In this document: piece by piece, positions 16,003-24,525 of the stretch
How the letters are laid out: each line of letters opens with the position of its first letter
Position numbering within the stretch: position 1 is the first letter of the stretch
Made by a program: the position numbers and the translations under genes
From: Chitinophagaceae bacterium
Lineage (GTDB): Bacteria > Bacteroidota > Bacteroidia > Chitinophagales > Chitinophagaceae
NCBI GenBank assembly: GCA_947447825.1
Contig: CANFLL010000027.1
Location: 1 to 44,044, forward strand
DNA length: 44,044 bases
Direction: 5' to 3'
The notes under the pieces: generated by a model
The model's database searches: none
Seen by the model: only the letters and a program-made list of their open reading frames with translations
What the model was told of the DNA's origin: nothing

Positions 16003-16560
16003 CTATAAAAATGTGCCTACTGGTGGAGGGGTAGTAATATTTCGTGTTTGCCTGAATTCAAAGCCAAATTCAACCCTATATCCAAACTCATTATCAAAAA
16101 GCTTTGATGTTGGGGTGATAGCCAGATGCGTAAAATCAAAATATCTAAAAGGGGTTTCTTCTCTCACAGATTCATGTCCATAATGATCTTGCCATATTTT
16201 TGAAAGTAAGTCGTAGCAAATACGTTCCGTAAGCTGAAATGCTTCAATTTCAGCAGTAACACTTCCTGTTTGTGCATGTGATAGCACGGTAAACGCACCT
16301 TTGTATTCCCCTTTAATATCATAAACAGACTCTGAATTAGTTACAACTTCATAAAGTTCAAGCAAAAGAGCTGCTGGCGTAAAGCTAACGGAACTTCTTA
16401 GCCCAACAATTACCTCTTCCGAACTCCAACTAGCAAAATGTTTTGAGCCTACTTTACCGTTACCAGTTTCACTTTCTGGATCATGCATTATATCCTTATG
16501 GCGAGTAGCCATATCACGGAAATATTTTATGTAATTGCTTACGTTTAATTGGCTAGACAT
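16003..16560 (-). CDS. Putative tail terminator or joining protein (185 aa)
   Basis: No named family is recognised. The protein begins MSSQLNVSNYIKYFRDMATR and has YGHESVREETPFRYFDFTHL and FGYRVEFGFEFRQTRNI, an alternating beta pattern. It lies two bases upstream of the tail-tube-like gene, where tail terminator proteins are common, and overlaps the preceding gene by 8 nt. Confidence 0.45.
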   Translation of the reverse strand: MSSQLNVSNYIKYFRDMATRHKDIMHDPESETGNGKVGSKHFASWSSEEVIVGLRSSVSFTPAALLLELYEVVTNSESVYDIKGEYKGAFTVLSHAQTGSVTAEIEAFQLTERICYDLLSKIWQDHYGHESVREETPFRYFDFTHLAITPTSKLFDNEFGYRVEFGFEFRQTRNITTPPPVGTFL

Positions 16561-17365
16561 TGTGTTGTGCGTTTAATTCTTTTACTTTAATTGCTTCCTG
16601 TTCCATCTCAAACATGTATTCAAGCAGTGGCATAATTCTTATTTGGTTTCTAGTGCCGTTTTTTACTCCTGCTCCTGAGTGGATGCACTTAGTAAATGCG
16701 AGCATATCAGGCTCTGTTGATTCACCATTCCCTTCATAAACAGTTGGGAACTTATTGGGGAGGTTTAGCCTGCATCCACAGTACCATGTATAGGCACTGT
16801 ACAGAATCCACGCTTTTACTTCAAGAAAAGGCTTTGAGGCTTTGTCAAAGTCGTATGTCTCTAACTTATCCTTCAGTATTTCTTGGAATGGCATTCCCTT
16901 CTCTCGATAGATAATTGCACACATTTTAGCCAGTACCTCCGCTGATGGGGCGTCATTAAACTCATGGAAGAGTAATTCTAGGCATTCAAATTCGCCACAG
17001 GTAATGTTTTCAAAGTCATTTTCTAGCCCAATTAATTGTTTCCCTGCAACTTCAATTTTTTTGTGTGGCTGTATGGTTAGGTTGTTTTCTGTGTATAGAA
17101 AATCAAGCAGGAAGATAGAAGCTGCAACAACTTCCAAATCCATCTTTTCTTTAAAGTCTTCAGGCAGTTGTACTCCTTTTTCTTTTGCTCTGGTTTCTAT
17201 CAGAAAAAAGAAAAAAGAAACCCTATTATCTGCATTGCTAGACGGGTTGAGTAGTTGTAGTTTACAAATCTCTAAAACTTCATTTTTGGTTAAGTCATCC
17301 CAACATGAAGGGAAGTCTATTTGAATGTCAAAACCCCTTGCCTGATATAAGTTAATTGTTACCAC
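16553..17365 (-). CDS. Hypothetical tail-operon protein (270 aa), GTG start
   Basis: This is the first gene of the tail operon. The only plausible start is GTG at 17363-17365, because the nearby ATG reads into a stop. The protein is mostly helical (SCWDDLTKNEVLEICKLQLL) with many Cys and aromatic residues. The position suggests a tail assembly role, but nothing in the sequence proves it. A 38-bp leader element (17369-17406) sits right before the start and is nearly identical to the one before 24208-24522. Confidence 0.5.
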   Translation of the reverse strand: MVTINLYQARGFDIQIDFPSCWDDLTKNEVLEICKLQLLNPSSNADNRVSFFFFLIETRAKEKGVQLPEDFKEKMDLEVVAASIFLLDFLYTENNLTIQPHKKIEVAGKQLIGLENDFENITCGEFECLELLFHEFNDAPSAEVLAKMCAIIYREKGMPFQEILKDKLETYDFDKASKPFLEVKAWILYSAYTWYCGCRLNLPNKFPTVYEGNGESTEPDMLAFTKCIHSGAGVKNGTRNQIRIMPLLEYMFEMEQEAIKVKELNAQHNV

Positions 17366-17368
17366 ATA

Positions 17369-17406
17369 GCTAAAGTGGCATTAGATTGAGGGTGGTAAAA
17401 GGACAA
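17369..17406 (-). repeat. 38-bp leader repeat, copy 1
   Basis: From GCTAAAGTGGCATTAGATT to AAAAGGACAA this matches 24526-24563 at 37 of 38 bases. Both copies lie within four bases of a leftward start codon. On the transcribed strand the element begins TTGTCCTTTTACCACCC, so it includes the phage-wide motif. It is probably regulatory, as a promoter, activator site or ribosome-entry leader. Confidence 0.7.
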
Positions 17407-17426
17407 CTGAATATTATTCATAAAAT

Positions 17427-17448
17427 AGCCCACCGATTAGGGTGGGCT
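17427..17448 (-). terminator. Terminator after the DUF5053-like gene
   Basis: AGCCCACC (17427-17434) pairs with GGTGGGCT (17441-17448) across GATTAG. On the minus strand a short TATTTTA follows. It separates the small control genes from the tail operon. Confidence 0.65.
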
Positions 17449-17466
17449 TACTGCAATGTAAAGTCG

Positions 17467-17856
17467 TCAAAAAATACAAGATGCAGATTCATTTATGCGC
17501 TTGCTAACATCTGTTAAGGCAAATGAGAGCGTTTTTAATTCATCCTCTGTAAACTTTGCGCTTTTCCCATTAACAGTATTGCCGTTAAGGCGTTGGTAAA
17601 ACCATTGAGGTGTTTTTTTAAAATAAGTTTTAGCAAAGTAAGATACCGACAATGCGGGCAATACATCTTTCAATTTTTCTTTCAATATCAGCTCGTCAAT
17701 TTCTTGAACAGTTGCCTTGGCTGCCTTAACCATTGCCTCCGAAAATTCGGCAGGTTGTTGTGTAGCCAACTGATTCATTTCATTGTCAATTTCTGCCAAT
17801 TCTTTTTTGTTGGCGTGCCTAAACCTTTCTTTTAATTCTTCTATTTTTTTATCCAT
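17467..17856 (-). CDS. DUF5053-like small phage protein (129 aa)
   Basis: A charged N-terminal coiled coil (KIEELKERFRHANKKELAEI) is followed by LPALSVSYFAKTYFKKTPQW, FYQRLNGNTVNGKSAKFTED and LSFALTDVSKRI. This is the layout I know from DUF5053 proteins of Bacteroidota phages. The WFYQRLNG part looks like a helix-turn-helix-like DNA contact, so a regulator is possible. Hairpins lie on both sides. It shares a leftward promoter region (18070-18100) with the 49-aa gene. Confidence 0.65.
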   Translation of the reverse strand: MDKKIEELKERFRHANKKELAEIDNEMNQLATQQPAEFSEAMVKAAKATVQEIDELILKEKLKDVLPALSVSYFAKTYFKKTPQWFYQRLNGNTVNGKSAKFTEDELKTLSFALTDVSKRINESASCIF

Positions 17857-17868
17857 ATAAAATGTTTT

Positions 17869-17893
17869 AAAAGCCCCCTTTCGAGGGCTTTTT
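17869..17893. terminator. Hairpin between two small control genes
   Basis: AAAGCCC (17870-17876) and GGGCTTT (17885-17891) flank CCTTTCGA, with A and T runs on both sides. It can work in either direction. It falls just after the stop of the 49-aa gene and before the start of the DUF5053-like gene, so it may give partial read-through. Confidence 0.6.
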
Positions 17894-17895
17894 GT

Positions 17896-18045
17896 TTACA
17901 ATTCTTTTAGCTTTTCAATAATCTGCTGAATGAGATAATCAAAGTCAGCTTGTAAATTCGGTGTTACTTTTTTGTAATACTCGAGGTAAAAAAGCAAATC
18001 TTTTTCTAGTTGCTTTTTCGGTGATAACACTTTTTTCTTTTTCAT
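17896..18045 (-). CDS. Small basic helical protein (49 aa)
   Basis: The frame starts MKKKKVLSPKKQLEKDLLFY, continues EYYKKVTPN and ends IIEKLKEL, a single amphipathic helical protein. The start at 18043-18045 follows an in-frame-shifted ATG at 18047-18049 that leads only to a short frame. A well-formed promoter with a palindromic operator lies directly upstream. Size, charge and position suggest a small regulator, with no family recognised. Confidence 0.5.
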   Translation of the reverse strand: MKKKKVLSPKKQLEKDLLFYLEYYKKVTPNLQADFDYLIQQIIEKLKEL

Positions 18046-18069
18046 TCATCTTGTAATTTTTTGACACTT

Positions 18070-18100
18070 CAAAGATAATAACAATTATGTTATTAAGCAA
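18070..18100 (-). promoter_or_regulatory. Promoter with perfect internal operator
   Basis: On the minus strand TTG (18098-18100) and TATCTTTG (18070-18077) are 20 bases apart, the Bacteroidota consensus. Between them is the perfect inverted repeat TAATAAC (18076-18082) and GTTATTA (18089-18095) around AATTAT. A protein bound there would block polymerase, so this is a good repressor-operator candidate for the small control genes to its left. Confidence 0.65.
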
Positions 18101-18135
18101 GTTTTTTATTAGAAATTATCAATTATTTTTTAAAT

Positions 18136-18162
18136 AAAAAAGCCTCCGTAGAAACGGAGGCT
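18136..18162 (-). terminator. Terminator of the lysis cassette
   Basis: AGCCTCCG (18141-18148) pairs with CGGAGGCT (18155-18162) across TAGAAA. On the minus strand the T-run 18136-18140 follows. The loop and flanks match the hairpin at 7381-7400. Confidence 0.8.
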
Positions 18163-18198
18163 AAAACTAACTGCATATGAGAAAATTGTAAAAAGATA

Positions 18199-18645
18199 TT
18201 AAGTTAAACTTCTATCGAAAGTTATTTCTACCGTATCACATTCTAGCATCTTTTTCAACTTGATGAAAAAGGCTTCAAATGCTATCTTACTATTTGTTAC
18301 CATATCTTTAGAAATGCCATTGCCCAACAGCAAGCATCCTTCTGTATCTTCTGGATAATTTCCAGGATGAATTCTTATGCCGTCAAAAGCTGGCACATCT
18401 AATAATATTGGCAAAATCTTTTGAAAGCGGTTACTAAACGATGTTGTAACTTTATAGCTACCTTCTGGGATAGCCGTTTTTCCTGCTACTTTCATCTTTT
18501 GAAGTATCGACAAGGGCATATCTTTTTTAAGACCTCTATCTACGTCCTCAAGGGTAAAACACTCAAAATGGCCATTGATGTAAAGACGGCTAATTACCGA
18601 CTTGTCCGTTTTTGTAATTGCTTTTACTAAAAGTTTATTTTCCAT
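18199..18645 (-). CDS. DUF5675-like protein, putative lysis-associated enzyme (148 aa)
   Basis: The segment IPEGSYKVTTSFSNRFQKIL followed by GIRIHPGNYPEDTEGCLLLG is characteristic of DUF5675 proteins. The His and Cys in it recall L,D-transpeptidase-like folds, so a cell-wall activity is possible but unproven. It directly follows two small membrane proteins in the same transcript, as a lysin follows holins, and ends at a strong terminator. No other endolysin candidate is visible in the prophage, which makes it the best lysin candidate. Confidence 0.65.
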   Translation of the reverse strand: MENKLLVKAITKTDKSVISRLYINGHFECFTLEDVDRGLKKDMPLSILQKMKVAGKTAIPEGSYKVTTSFSNRFQKILPILLDVPAFDGIRIHPGNYPEDTEGCLLLGNGISKDMVTNSKIAFEAFFIKLKKMLECDTVEITFDRSLT

Positions 18646-18656
18646 TATTAAACATT

Positions 18657-18896
18657 TTATTGTGGCGTTTCGACTGCATCAATCTTGGCATTATCATCCA
18701 CTGCAAGTTTAGATACTGTGGCAGCCACACCGCCAATAGCTGCCATATAGCCACCAACGGTTACTATTAATGCAGGCAATGATACTGGGGCAGTAATTAT
18801 ACCTGCCCCAATAGTTCCAATTATTACTCCTACCCTTATTAATTTCTTAAAAAAGACAGGTGTAGGTGACTGAAATCTGTTTACAATTTCTTTCAT
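18657..18896 (-). CDS. Small two-helix membrane protein, holin candidate (79 aa)
   Basis: The frame is open to 18950, but the start MKEIVNRFQSPTPVFF (18894-18896) fits the upstream gene's end and gives 79 aa. Two hydrophobic stretches (LIRVGVIIGTIGAGII and LPALIVTVGGYMAAIGGVAA) are separated by a short turn, followed by a charged tail. This matches small holins. It lies between another small membrane protein and the DUF5675-like gene, forming a lysis cassette. Confidence 0.65.
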   Translation of the reverse strand: MKEIVNRFQSPTPVFFKKLIRVGVIIGTIGAGIITAPVSLPALIVTVGGYMAAIGGVAATVSKLAVDDNAKIDAVETPQ

Positions 18897-18898
18897 AA

Positions 18899-19111
18899 CT
18901 ATTTTTTTTTGTTTTTGCGAAGTGCGTTTATGTAGTAGATGATAGCGCATATAGAGGCAATACCGCCAAGAATGCCAGATACTATCCTAACGGTAGTATC
19001 TAGCGTATTCATACTTATTGCAAAGAAGCCTAAGCCTCCTACTAATGCTGTAAAACCGTCTGCGGTGTCTCTAATGTGGTGGATCATTACTGAATGTCTT
19101 AAAGTAATCAT
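18899..19111 (-). CDS. Small membrane protein, holin or spanin-like (70 aa)
   Basis: The start is ATG 19111, or the in-frame ATG 19087 (MIHHIRDTADG). Two hydrophobic helices (GFTALVGGLGFFAIS and IVSGILGGIASICAIIYY) are followed by a basic end (RKNKKK). It is first in the lysis cassette, 3 bases before the second membrane gene. A pair of small membrane proteins may act as holin and antiholin (inference). Confidence 0.6.
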   Translation of the reverse strand: MITLRHSVMIHHIRDTADGFTALVGGLGFFAISMNTLDTTVRIVSGILGGIASICAIIYYINALRKNKKK

Positions 19112-19153
19112 TACTATTATTCTCGTAGGGTGTTAATCGGATATAACTAGCCT

Positions 19154-19501
19154 TTACTTCAACCTTACCCCATGCTTTGCCGCCACTCTACTAGCTGCTG
19201 AATTGATGCTCATACCAATGAACGGTGTAGTTTGAAGTGTATCTCTAAAAGAAATCTGCCCTGCACTTGTAACCCTTCCTGTGCCTACATACCTCAAAGA
19301 ACTGTTTACCGTTGCCACGCTATCAGTTAAGCTAGTGATAGCAATAGACATCGCATTAACAGGAACACCAGCAATTTGAACGCTATCAATAGACTTAACT
19401 ATTGGTTTGCTTTGCCCCTGCCCTGCATACTGCGCTTTACTTACCGTAGATACCATTGTTGCTATTGCCACCATAGCGAGGATTGTTGTTAAACGTTTCA
19501 T
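19154..19501 (-). CDS. Secreted hypothetical protein (115 aa)
   Basis: A signal peptide (MKRLTTILAMVAIATMVSTV, cleavage near SKA-QY) precedes about 90 residues rich in Ser, Thr and Val (SIDSVQIAGVPVNAMSIAIT). The family is not recognised. It lies between the fibre gene and the lysis cassette. Export signals on two adjacent prophage genes are unusual, and this one may be a partner of the exported fibre-like protein. Confidence 0.55.
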   Translation of the reverse strand: MKRLTTILAMVAIATMVSTVSKAQYAGQGQSKPIVKSIDSVQIAGVPVNAMSIAITSLTDSVATVNSSLRYVGTGRVTSAGQISFRDTLQTTPFIGMSINSAASRVAAKHGVRLK

Positions 19502-19528
19502 ATTTATTTATTTAAAAAGTGAAAAAAC

Positions 19529-21247
19529 TTAATACCAATCAGCTGCCACTATTTTCCAGCCCCCATCGGTGTAGAAACATAATGAATTAGAATCACTGTT
19601 AAATATTAGTCTACCTGGCTGAGGATTATCTATGGTGTTCATCTCATATTCTGTTAAATTTTCCAATTTGCCAATATCATCTAAACCAGCAAACGTCATA
19701 TCTTTATCTGGTAGAAAAAAAGTTCTATTATATGATAAACTTTGATTATCAATTATTGAGTGAGTATCAGCATCATTACTAAATTCTATGCCCCCACTAA
19801 ATGCCCTGAATAAATGGGAATAAACGTAGCCACCTATATTGTCATTACTCTTGTATACTACTGAAAATCCATTTTCTAAGTTAATTCTTGTTTCTATGCT
19901 TTCGCCAGTTTCTGGCGTTGGGCAATAAATGCTTTTTGTTTTTAAATTTCCATTACCATCACTTGTAATTAATCCGTTATCAAGCCAAACAGACCCGTCA
20001 GTTTCTTTAATATAAGCCACTTCTTCTCCGAGAGATGTGTTATTTCTAATTGAAATTGAATTAGCTTGAATATCCCCATAAAAAGAAAATCCATAAAGGG
20101 CATTAAATTCGATTATTTGGTTAATATCATCTAATCTTATGTTTGTATAATTTTTATCTCCAACATAATCTCCTATCCCAACAAAACCATTTGGAATATC
20201 TACCATAAAGTTTTCTATACGGTCAAAACCATTGATTTGAAATACCCCTTCATTAGGTAGCCATTGTAGACTATTACCATTATTAAAAATACGAATATCA
20301 CCATCTACACCTATACTCCAATTTGAAACGTACGAGTCATTTCCATCTTCTGAATATGTATAAGATAACCCGTTTACACCAAGATTCCAACTTTGAATAT
20401 TTCCAGTATTATCGTCTATACTACCGCTAACTCCAATACAACTTAAAGCTAAAGAGTTGTATACGTTATCTTCGTTAGTATAATAGCTTTCTACATTTCT
20501 AAAACTTGCATTGCCATTTGGATCTACTCGCCAAGTACCTTCTGCATCATTACCTACCCAACCATCACTTCCAACTAAAAATTTACTATCAGCAAAATAA
20601 ACTGAACCATCCAAGTTTAATCTATAGTGGTTACTAATAAAATTGCCAATAGCATCAATAGTAATTCCCCCACTTGCAAAATCAGCTTGACCAGTAGGGT
20701 ATAAATCAATGGCTTCTGCTACATCTATTTGACCATTTTGGTAAATAGTTACTCCGGGTAATGACAATTGTCCTTGAGGACTAATTTGTGCATTTGCAGT
20801 TGGGTAGTCAATCCCATCTAATTGCCCCCACACTTGTAATGCGCCAAAAGATTGTACAGCTTGCGAACCATCATCAACAACTAATTGCGTCAGTGAACCA
20901 TTTCCACTCCAATCTCCAATAGTAGTAGTAGAGGCATCAGTCGCCATTCCACTGGCTAAATTTTCACCAATCCAAATAGAATTTTTAAAATTCCATTTGT
21001 TGGCTGTAATTGTTTGTGGGGTGGATGGATTGAAAGATGAGCCAGAACCAGCCAGCTTTTTTACGGCGGCTTTTGTTATTAATTCTACACTGTCGGTAGT
21101 CCTTGTGGTAGTATCGTTACTTATCGCAGTTACACGCTTGCCTGCTACCGATAATACATATTTTACTTTTAGACTGTCTGTTTGAGAGCTTTGAGAAAAG
21201 CTGATTAACGAGATTGATAAAAGAAAAAATAAAAAGATTTGTTTCAT
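19529..21247 (-). CDS. Fibre-like protein with an N-terminal signal peptide (572 aa)
   Basis: Residues 1-19 (MKQIFLFFLLSISLISFSQ) form a clear signal peptide. The rest is a repetitive beta-rich sequence (GDWSGNGSLTQLVVDDGS, DANGNAS-like turns, many N/D/G/S) of the kind found in trimeric tail fibres and host-range proteins, ending GGWKIVAADWY. It sits where tail-fibre genes occur. A structural fibre assembled in the cytoplasm should not need export, so this may be a surface protein of the lysogen or a fibre with an odd route. Confidence 0.6.
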   Translation of the reverse strand: MKQIFLFFLLSISLISFSQSSQTDSLKVKYVLSVAGKRVTAISNDTTTRTTDSVELITKAAVKKLAGSGSSFNPSTPQTITANKWNFKNSIWIGENLASGMATDASTTTIGDWSGNGSLTQLVVDDGSQAVQSFGALQVWGQLDGIDYPTANAQISPQGQLSLPGVTIYQNGQIDVAEAIDLYPTGQADFASGGITIDAIGNFISNHYRLNLDGSVYFADSKFLVGSDGWVGNDAEGTWRVDPNGNASFRNVESYYTNEDNVYNSLALSCIGVSGSIDDNTGNIQSWNLGVNGLSYTYSEDGNDSYVSNWSIGVDGDIRIFNNGNSLQWLPNEGVFQINGFDRIENFMVDIPNGFVGIGDYVGDKNYTNIRLDDINQIIEFNALYGFSFYGDIQANSISIRNNTSLGEEVAYIKETDGSVWLDNGLITSDGNGNLKTKSIYCPTPETGESIETRINLENGFSVVYKSNDNIGGYVYSHLFRAFSGGIEFSNDADTHSIIDNQSLSYNRTFFLPDKDMTFAGLDDIGKLENLTEYEMNTIDNPQPGRLIFNSDSNSLCFYTDGGWKIVAADWY

Positions 21248-21249
21248 AA

Positions 21250-21636
21250 TTATGATTTATAAATTATTATCACTGTATCCTCCTGTACTCCTGTGAAGTA
21301 TATCCATTGAGAATTCCTAAATTTTAGGGAGACATCAAGAATTAAGTCTCCATTTTCTGGGAGATGGGCATAGTCAACCAAATCATTTCCCCCCTCTTCA
21401 TTACTAACGGCAAAATCAGTTTGGCTACCCCCTTGAATCCAAAATCCAGTAATTTTAGTGTCAGCATATACATAATAGGAACTAGTGCCAGGATCAAGTT
21501 TATCACGAAAAATATGTGCAGAAAAATCTTGAACTGAGATTTTCTTAAGACTTCCCGTATTTGGGTCTCCAACGAATAATAAAGTACCGTAATTAATATC
21601 GGTAGCTGCATTTAATTCGTTTATCTTTTTACCCAT
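21250..21636 (-). CDS. Tail-fibre-associated protein (128 aa)
   Basis: The N-terminus GKKINELNAATDINYGTLLF, then VGDPNTGSLKKISVQDF, is the attachment-domain pattern seen at the start of many Bacteroidota phage fibres. The remainder is a small beta domain ending VIIIYKS. The stop lies two bases before the fibre-like gene, so the two are coupled. It may be the capsid- or baseplate-binding part of a split fibre. Confidence 0.55.
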   Translation of the reverse strand: MGKKINELNAATDINYGTLLFVGDPNTGSLKKISVQDFSAHIFRDKLDPGTSSYYVYADTKITGFWIQGGSQTDFAVSNEEGGNDLVDYAHLPENGDLILDVSLKFRNSQWIYFTGVQEDTVIIIYKS

Positions 21637-21696
21637 CTCTTATTGTTTGCTTGTCAAAAATGTCCTTGTCATTAAATTTATAAAAGGACAAAAAAC

Positions 21697-22713
21697 CTAT
21701 ACCAATCCAAAACTTCCATCCAATTCGTTATTGGATGAATTAGCATCTTCCAATTTGTTTTCTACTTCAACGACTGTAGGAACTTCAAATGCCGGGAATT
21801 CATCCAGATTGGCATTAATGTAATCAGTTGCTGTTTTTAGCCATTGCCTTCCGTCTTCTGTGCATTTTTTTATTAGGTTACTAATCTTTACATCACCTGC
21901 ATCCCCTATCTTACTCATGTTATCATTGGTACTGCGCCCTTGTTCTGAAGTGATGGTGATGCCATGTTCATCAAATCTAACTGCTAGATATGGCAGTGCA
22001 TAGGCTACTGTGTAGTAAGCAATAGCTTTTTTTAGATAGGAGAGAAGCTCCGTTTCTGCTTCAGTAAAAGATTCAGGAGAGTTCCAGTCTTTATTTTTCA
22101 AAAAGCCAAATAATAGTGCAGTTATAGCTGGCTTAATCATCTGTATCTCAACATCGACCATTTTGAAGCGCATCGCAAAGAAGTTCCTGAAAGGAGATGC
22201 AGTCGTATAAATCTCATTAAACTCAGTAGCTGATTTGATAAAAAGCTTCCGATATGAAGAAAATGATTTGCTAGTGACCCAATCTGGGTAGCTGCTTTGG
22301 TTTTCATCAAGAAAAGAATAAAGACTTTCGCAATGCTGTTCAGCTTCTCTGAGATGTTGGTCTCTAAAGTTTTTAACCTGGTACTGATAGGCAGACTTTG
22401 CTTTATCCGTCTCTAATCTTCTTACTCCACCGTCCGATAAGCTTACCTCCACTTTTGGCGCATAGTAATAACATAAATACGAGCCAATCACGTTCCTACA
22501 CATAAACAACAATTCCTGTTCAGCACTAGTAAGTGATGTCTCCAGCGTAATCAACTGATAAGCATTGTGTAAACTGGCGTAAAGTATTTTATCCAAAATC
22601 GGCACAATATGCCATTGCTCTATATTCCTTATTGTTCCATGTATGGATGAGAAGTTTACTCCGGGAGTCATTTCTGCGAACTCAAGAACTTCTTCAATTT
22701 TTTTAAATAACAT
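21697..22713 (-). CDS. Phage structural protein, DUF6712-like (338 aa)
   Basis: A helical protein (FKKIEEVLEFAEMTPGVNFS, AFLGF-like hydrophobic helices, EAETELLSYLKKAIAYYTVA) lies next to the portal gene. I associate this layout with DUF6712 virion proteins of Bacteroidota phages, with moderate certainty. A head-tail connector or adaptor function would suit the position. The gene ends with the recurrent TTGTCCTTTTA motif immediately after the stop (21681-21691). Confidence 0.55.
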   Translation of the reverse strand: MLFKKIEEVLEFAEMTPGVNFSSIHGTIRNIEQWHIVPILDKILYASLHNAYQLITLETSLTSAEQELLFMCRNVIGSYLCYYYAPKVEVSLSDGGVRRLETDKAKSAYQYQVKNFRDQHLREAEQHCESLYSFLDENQSSYPDWVTSKSFSSYRKLFIKSATEFNEIYTTASPFRNFFAMRFKMVDVEIQMIKPAITALLFGFLKNKDWNSPESFTEAETELLSYLKKAIAYYTVAYALPYLAVRFDEHGITITSEQGRSTNDNMSKIGDAGDVKISNLIKKCTEDGRQWLKTATDYINANLDEFPAFEVPTVVEVENKLEDANSSNNELDGSFGLV

Positions 22714-22723
22714 ATACTAAGTT

Positions 22724-24211
22724 TTAAGAAACCTTTTTTTGTGTGCCTGTTCCTTTGTCGAGTGTTGTCAGCACTACATCACGAAAGCGAAAAACTAGAT
22801 CATTATCCCACTCGTTAAAATCACGAGTGATATAGAGTGGAGACAGTGCCAATTGTCTTTCAAGGTGCAGCAAGCTTGTATTATTTAGTCCTGCTTCACG
22901 TATATCTGAACCAGAGCCACCTCCTGATTGGTGCGAGCTGCTTGGCGAGCCTGCACTCATTTCACTAGGATGTACATCCATTGCCATCAATATTTCAACA
23001 TTGGCGGCGGTGGTGGTCATCAATTCCTTGTCAAGGTTTGTTTTATCTTCAATGGCCTCAATCTTGATGAGTCCGTATTCCTTTTGTGTCTGAGGGTCAA
23101 CATCAAAGAATGAAATGAATGTTTTGAAGGCATTTTCGCTACCAGAAAGAAAGTCGTTCATTTCCTGTAACAGCTTCTTTTTAGCTTTTGCCTGTGTACC
23201 ATCTGCGGCCATTGCTTCCCACTTTTCAATACCATATTTCTTCTCAAAGTATTTCTCTGGTATCTGAATATGGTATTTGATATTGAAGGCTTTTTCGTAC
23301 ATGGTTTTTATGAGGTTAGGTATTTTGCAAGCAATTTCAACCCATCCTGAAAGCCTAGCCCCGTCCCATGCAGGAAGCTGATAGTAAGTCTTGTTAGGTG
23401 AAGGATAATTATTTGGAACAATAGCCGATTTGAACCCACCTAACCCACGCTCGGATAACTGCCTTTCTGCAATGGCTTTAAGTGATTCAACCGGATTGTA
23501 CATATCAGCGCAATCCAATTGTTTCAATAGTTTGCCATCAACAGGCAATACATTCTCCAGATTGACAGGGTTTTGAATCAAGCCTCTCATTACCCTTTTT
23601 GGGTCGAACTTAGAAAACTGGTCGCCTGACATTCCCCACATTTTAGTAAGGAAGACAGAACTAATGTCGCCATTATCGTTCATTTGTTTGAAACGACAAT
23701 CACAAGATTCCTGATGAACCCAGCCCGTTATCTTTTTTGTATCTTTTGAAAATATAGCTTCAGGAAATACATTTCCAAACCAAGCCCAATCCAATAGATA
23801 TTCAGTCCAGAAGCGATAGTATTGAGGGCTATTCATCATTTTGAACAGGTCCTTGTTTTCGCCTGGTTGCATTGGGGTGAATATTTCACTACCATCGTCT
23901 TTATATCCAGTAATCTTACCTGCCATTATTCCATTGCCCCACAGTCTGCGAGCTTTACGTCCTAGAGCAGATTTACCAATGCCACAATAAGCCATTTGCT
24001 GTTCTATGTTTTGCGGAAAGCGATTGTCTTCACCCCATAGTGCCACATCAATAAGGTTCATCAGCTTCCTGATGGGCGCGGCAGTTCCTTTTAGTCCACT
24101 AGAATTGAATGTCCCAGCACTACCGTTTGTCTTAGAAAAAAAGACAGCAGATTGGCTTGATTTCATGTAAGCTACAGGACCATCTAATACAATATCGTCG
24201 TCATAGTTCAT
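22724..24211 (-). CDS. Phage portal protein (495 aa)
   Basis: Length and overall pattern fit portal proteins. An N-terminal part has IDVALWGEDNRFPQN and WTEYLLDWAWFGNVFPEAIF, a central LSGWVEIACKIPNLIKTMYE follows, and a C-terminal helical region ends ITRDFNEWDNDLVFRFRDVV. A Ser/Gly-rich linker (SAGSPSSSHQSGGGSGSD) is also typical. It forms the DNA entry ring of the capsid. The ATG overlaps the preceding gene's TGA by 4 nt. Unusually, it is separated from the terminase by a 3-kb plasmid-like module. Confidence 0.8.
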   Translation of the reverse strand: MNYDDDIVLDGPVAYMKSSQSAVFFSKTNGSAGTFNSSGLKGTAAPIRKLMNLIDVALWGEDNRFPQNIEQQMAYCGIGKSALGRKARRLWGNGIMAGKITGYKDDGSEIFTPMQPGENKDLFKMMNSPQYYRFWTEYLLDWAWFGNVFPEAIFSKDTKKITGWVHQESCDCRFKQMNDNGDISSVFLTKMWGMSGDQFSKFDPKRVMRGLIQNPVNLENVLPVDGKLLKQLDCADMYNPVESLKAIAERQLSERGLGGFKSAIVPNNYPSPNKTYYQLPAWDGARLSGWVEIACKIPNLIKTMYEKAFNIKYHIQIPEKYFEKKYGIEKWEAMAADGTQAKAKKKLLQEMNDFLSGSENAFKTFISFFDVDPQTQKEYGLIKIEAIEDKTNLDKELMTTTAANVEILMAMDVHPSEMSAGSPSSSHQSGGGSGSDIREAGLNNTSLLHLERQLALSPLYITRDFNEWDNDLVFRFRDVVLTTLDKGTGTQKKVS

Positions 24212-24522
24212 ATAACTTGCTGGTTGTTTATTTGAAAAATTAATAGTGGATGCACCTTTACTAGCCTTTTATTGGGTAGTTCTAGGTTTCGGGTGAAGTG
24301 GTAGTTGTGCTGTGGATTCCTAGCGGTAGCATTACTAGCTGAAGGAATAGTATTTGAGGTTGATTTATTGGCATTAGGCTGTCTATTGCGAGCAATGCGG
24401 CATCTTTTAAGCTCTATTAACTTGCCGCCATTGCCACGTTTTGTATCGGCAGTAATAAAACAGAGACTGATCCAATCTCCGCTTTCTACTATTTCAACAC
24501 AACGCTTTAAATCTATTGCCAT
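24208..24522 (-). CDS. Small hypothetical protein upstream of portal (104 aa)
   Basis: The product begins MAIDLKRCVEIVESGDWISL and has an Asn/Ser/Thr-rich basic middle (ARNRQPNANKSTSNTIPSAS). No family recognised. It is coupled to the portal by an ATGA overlap. The 38-bp leader repeat (24526-24563) lies directly before its start, so it probably begins a transcription unit for portal, connector and fibre genes. Confidence 0.5.
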   Translation of the reverse strand: MAIDLKRCVEIVESGDWISLCFITADTKRGNGGKLIELKRCRIARNRQPNANKSTSNTIPSASNATARNPQHNYHFTRNLELPNKRLVKVHPLLIFQINNQQVI

Positions 24523-24525
24523 ATT

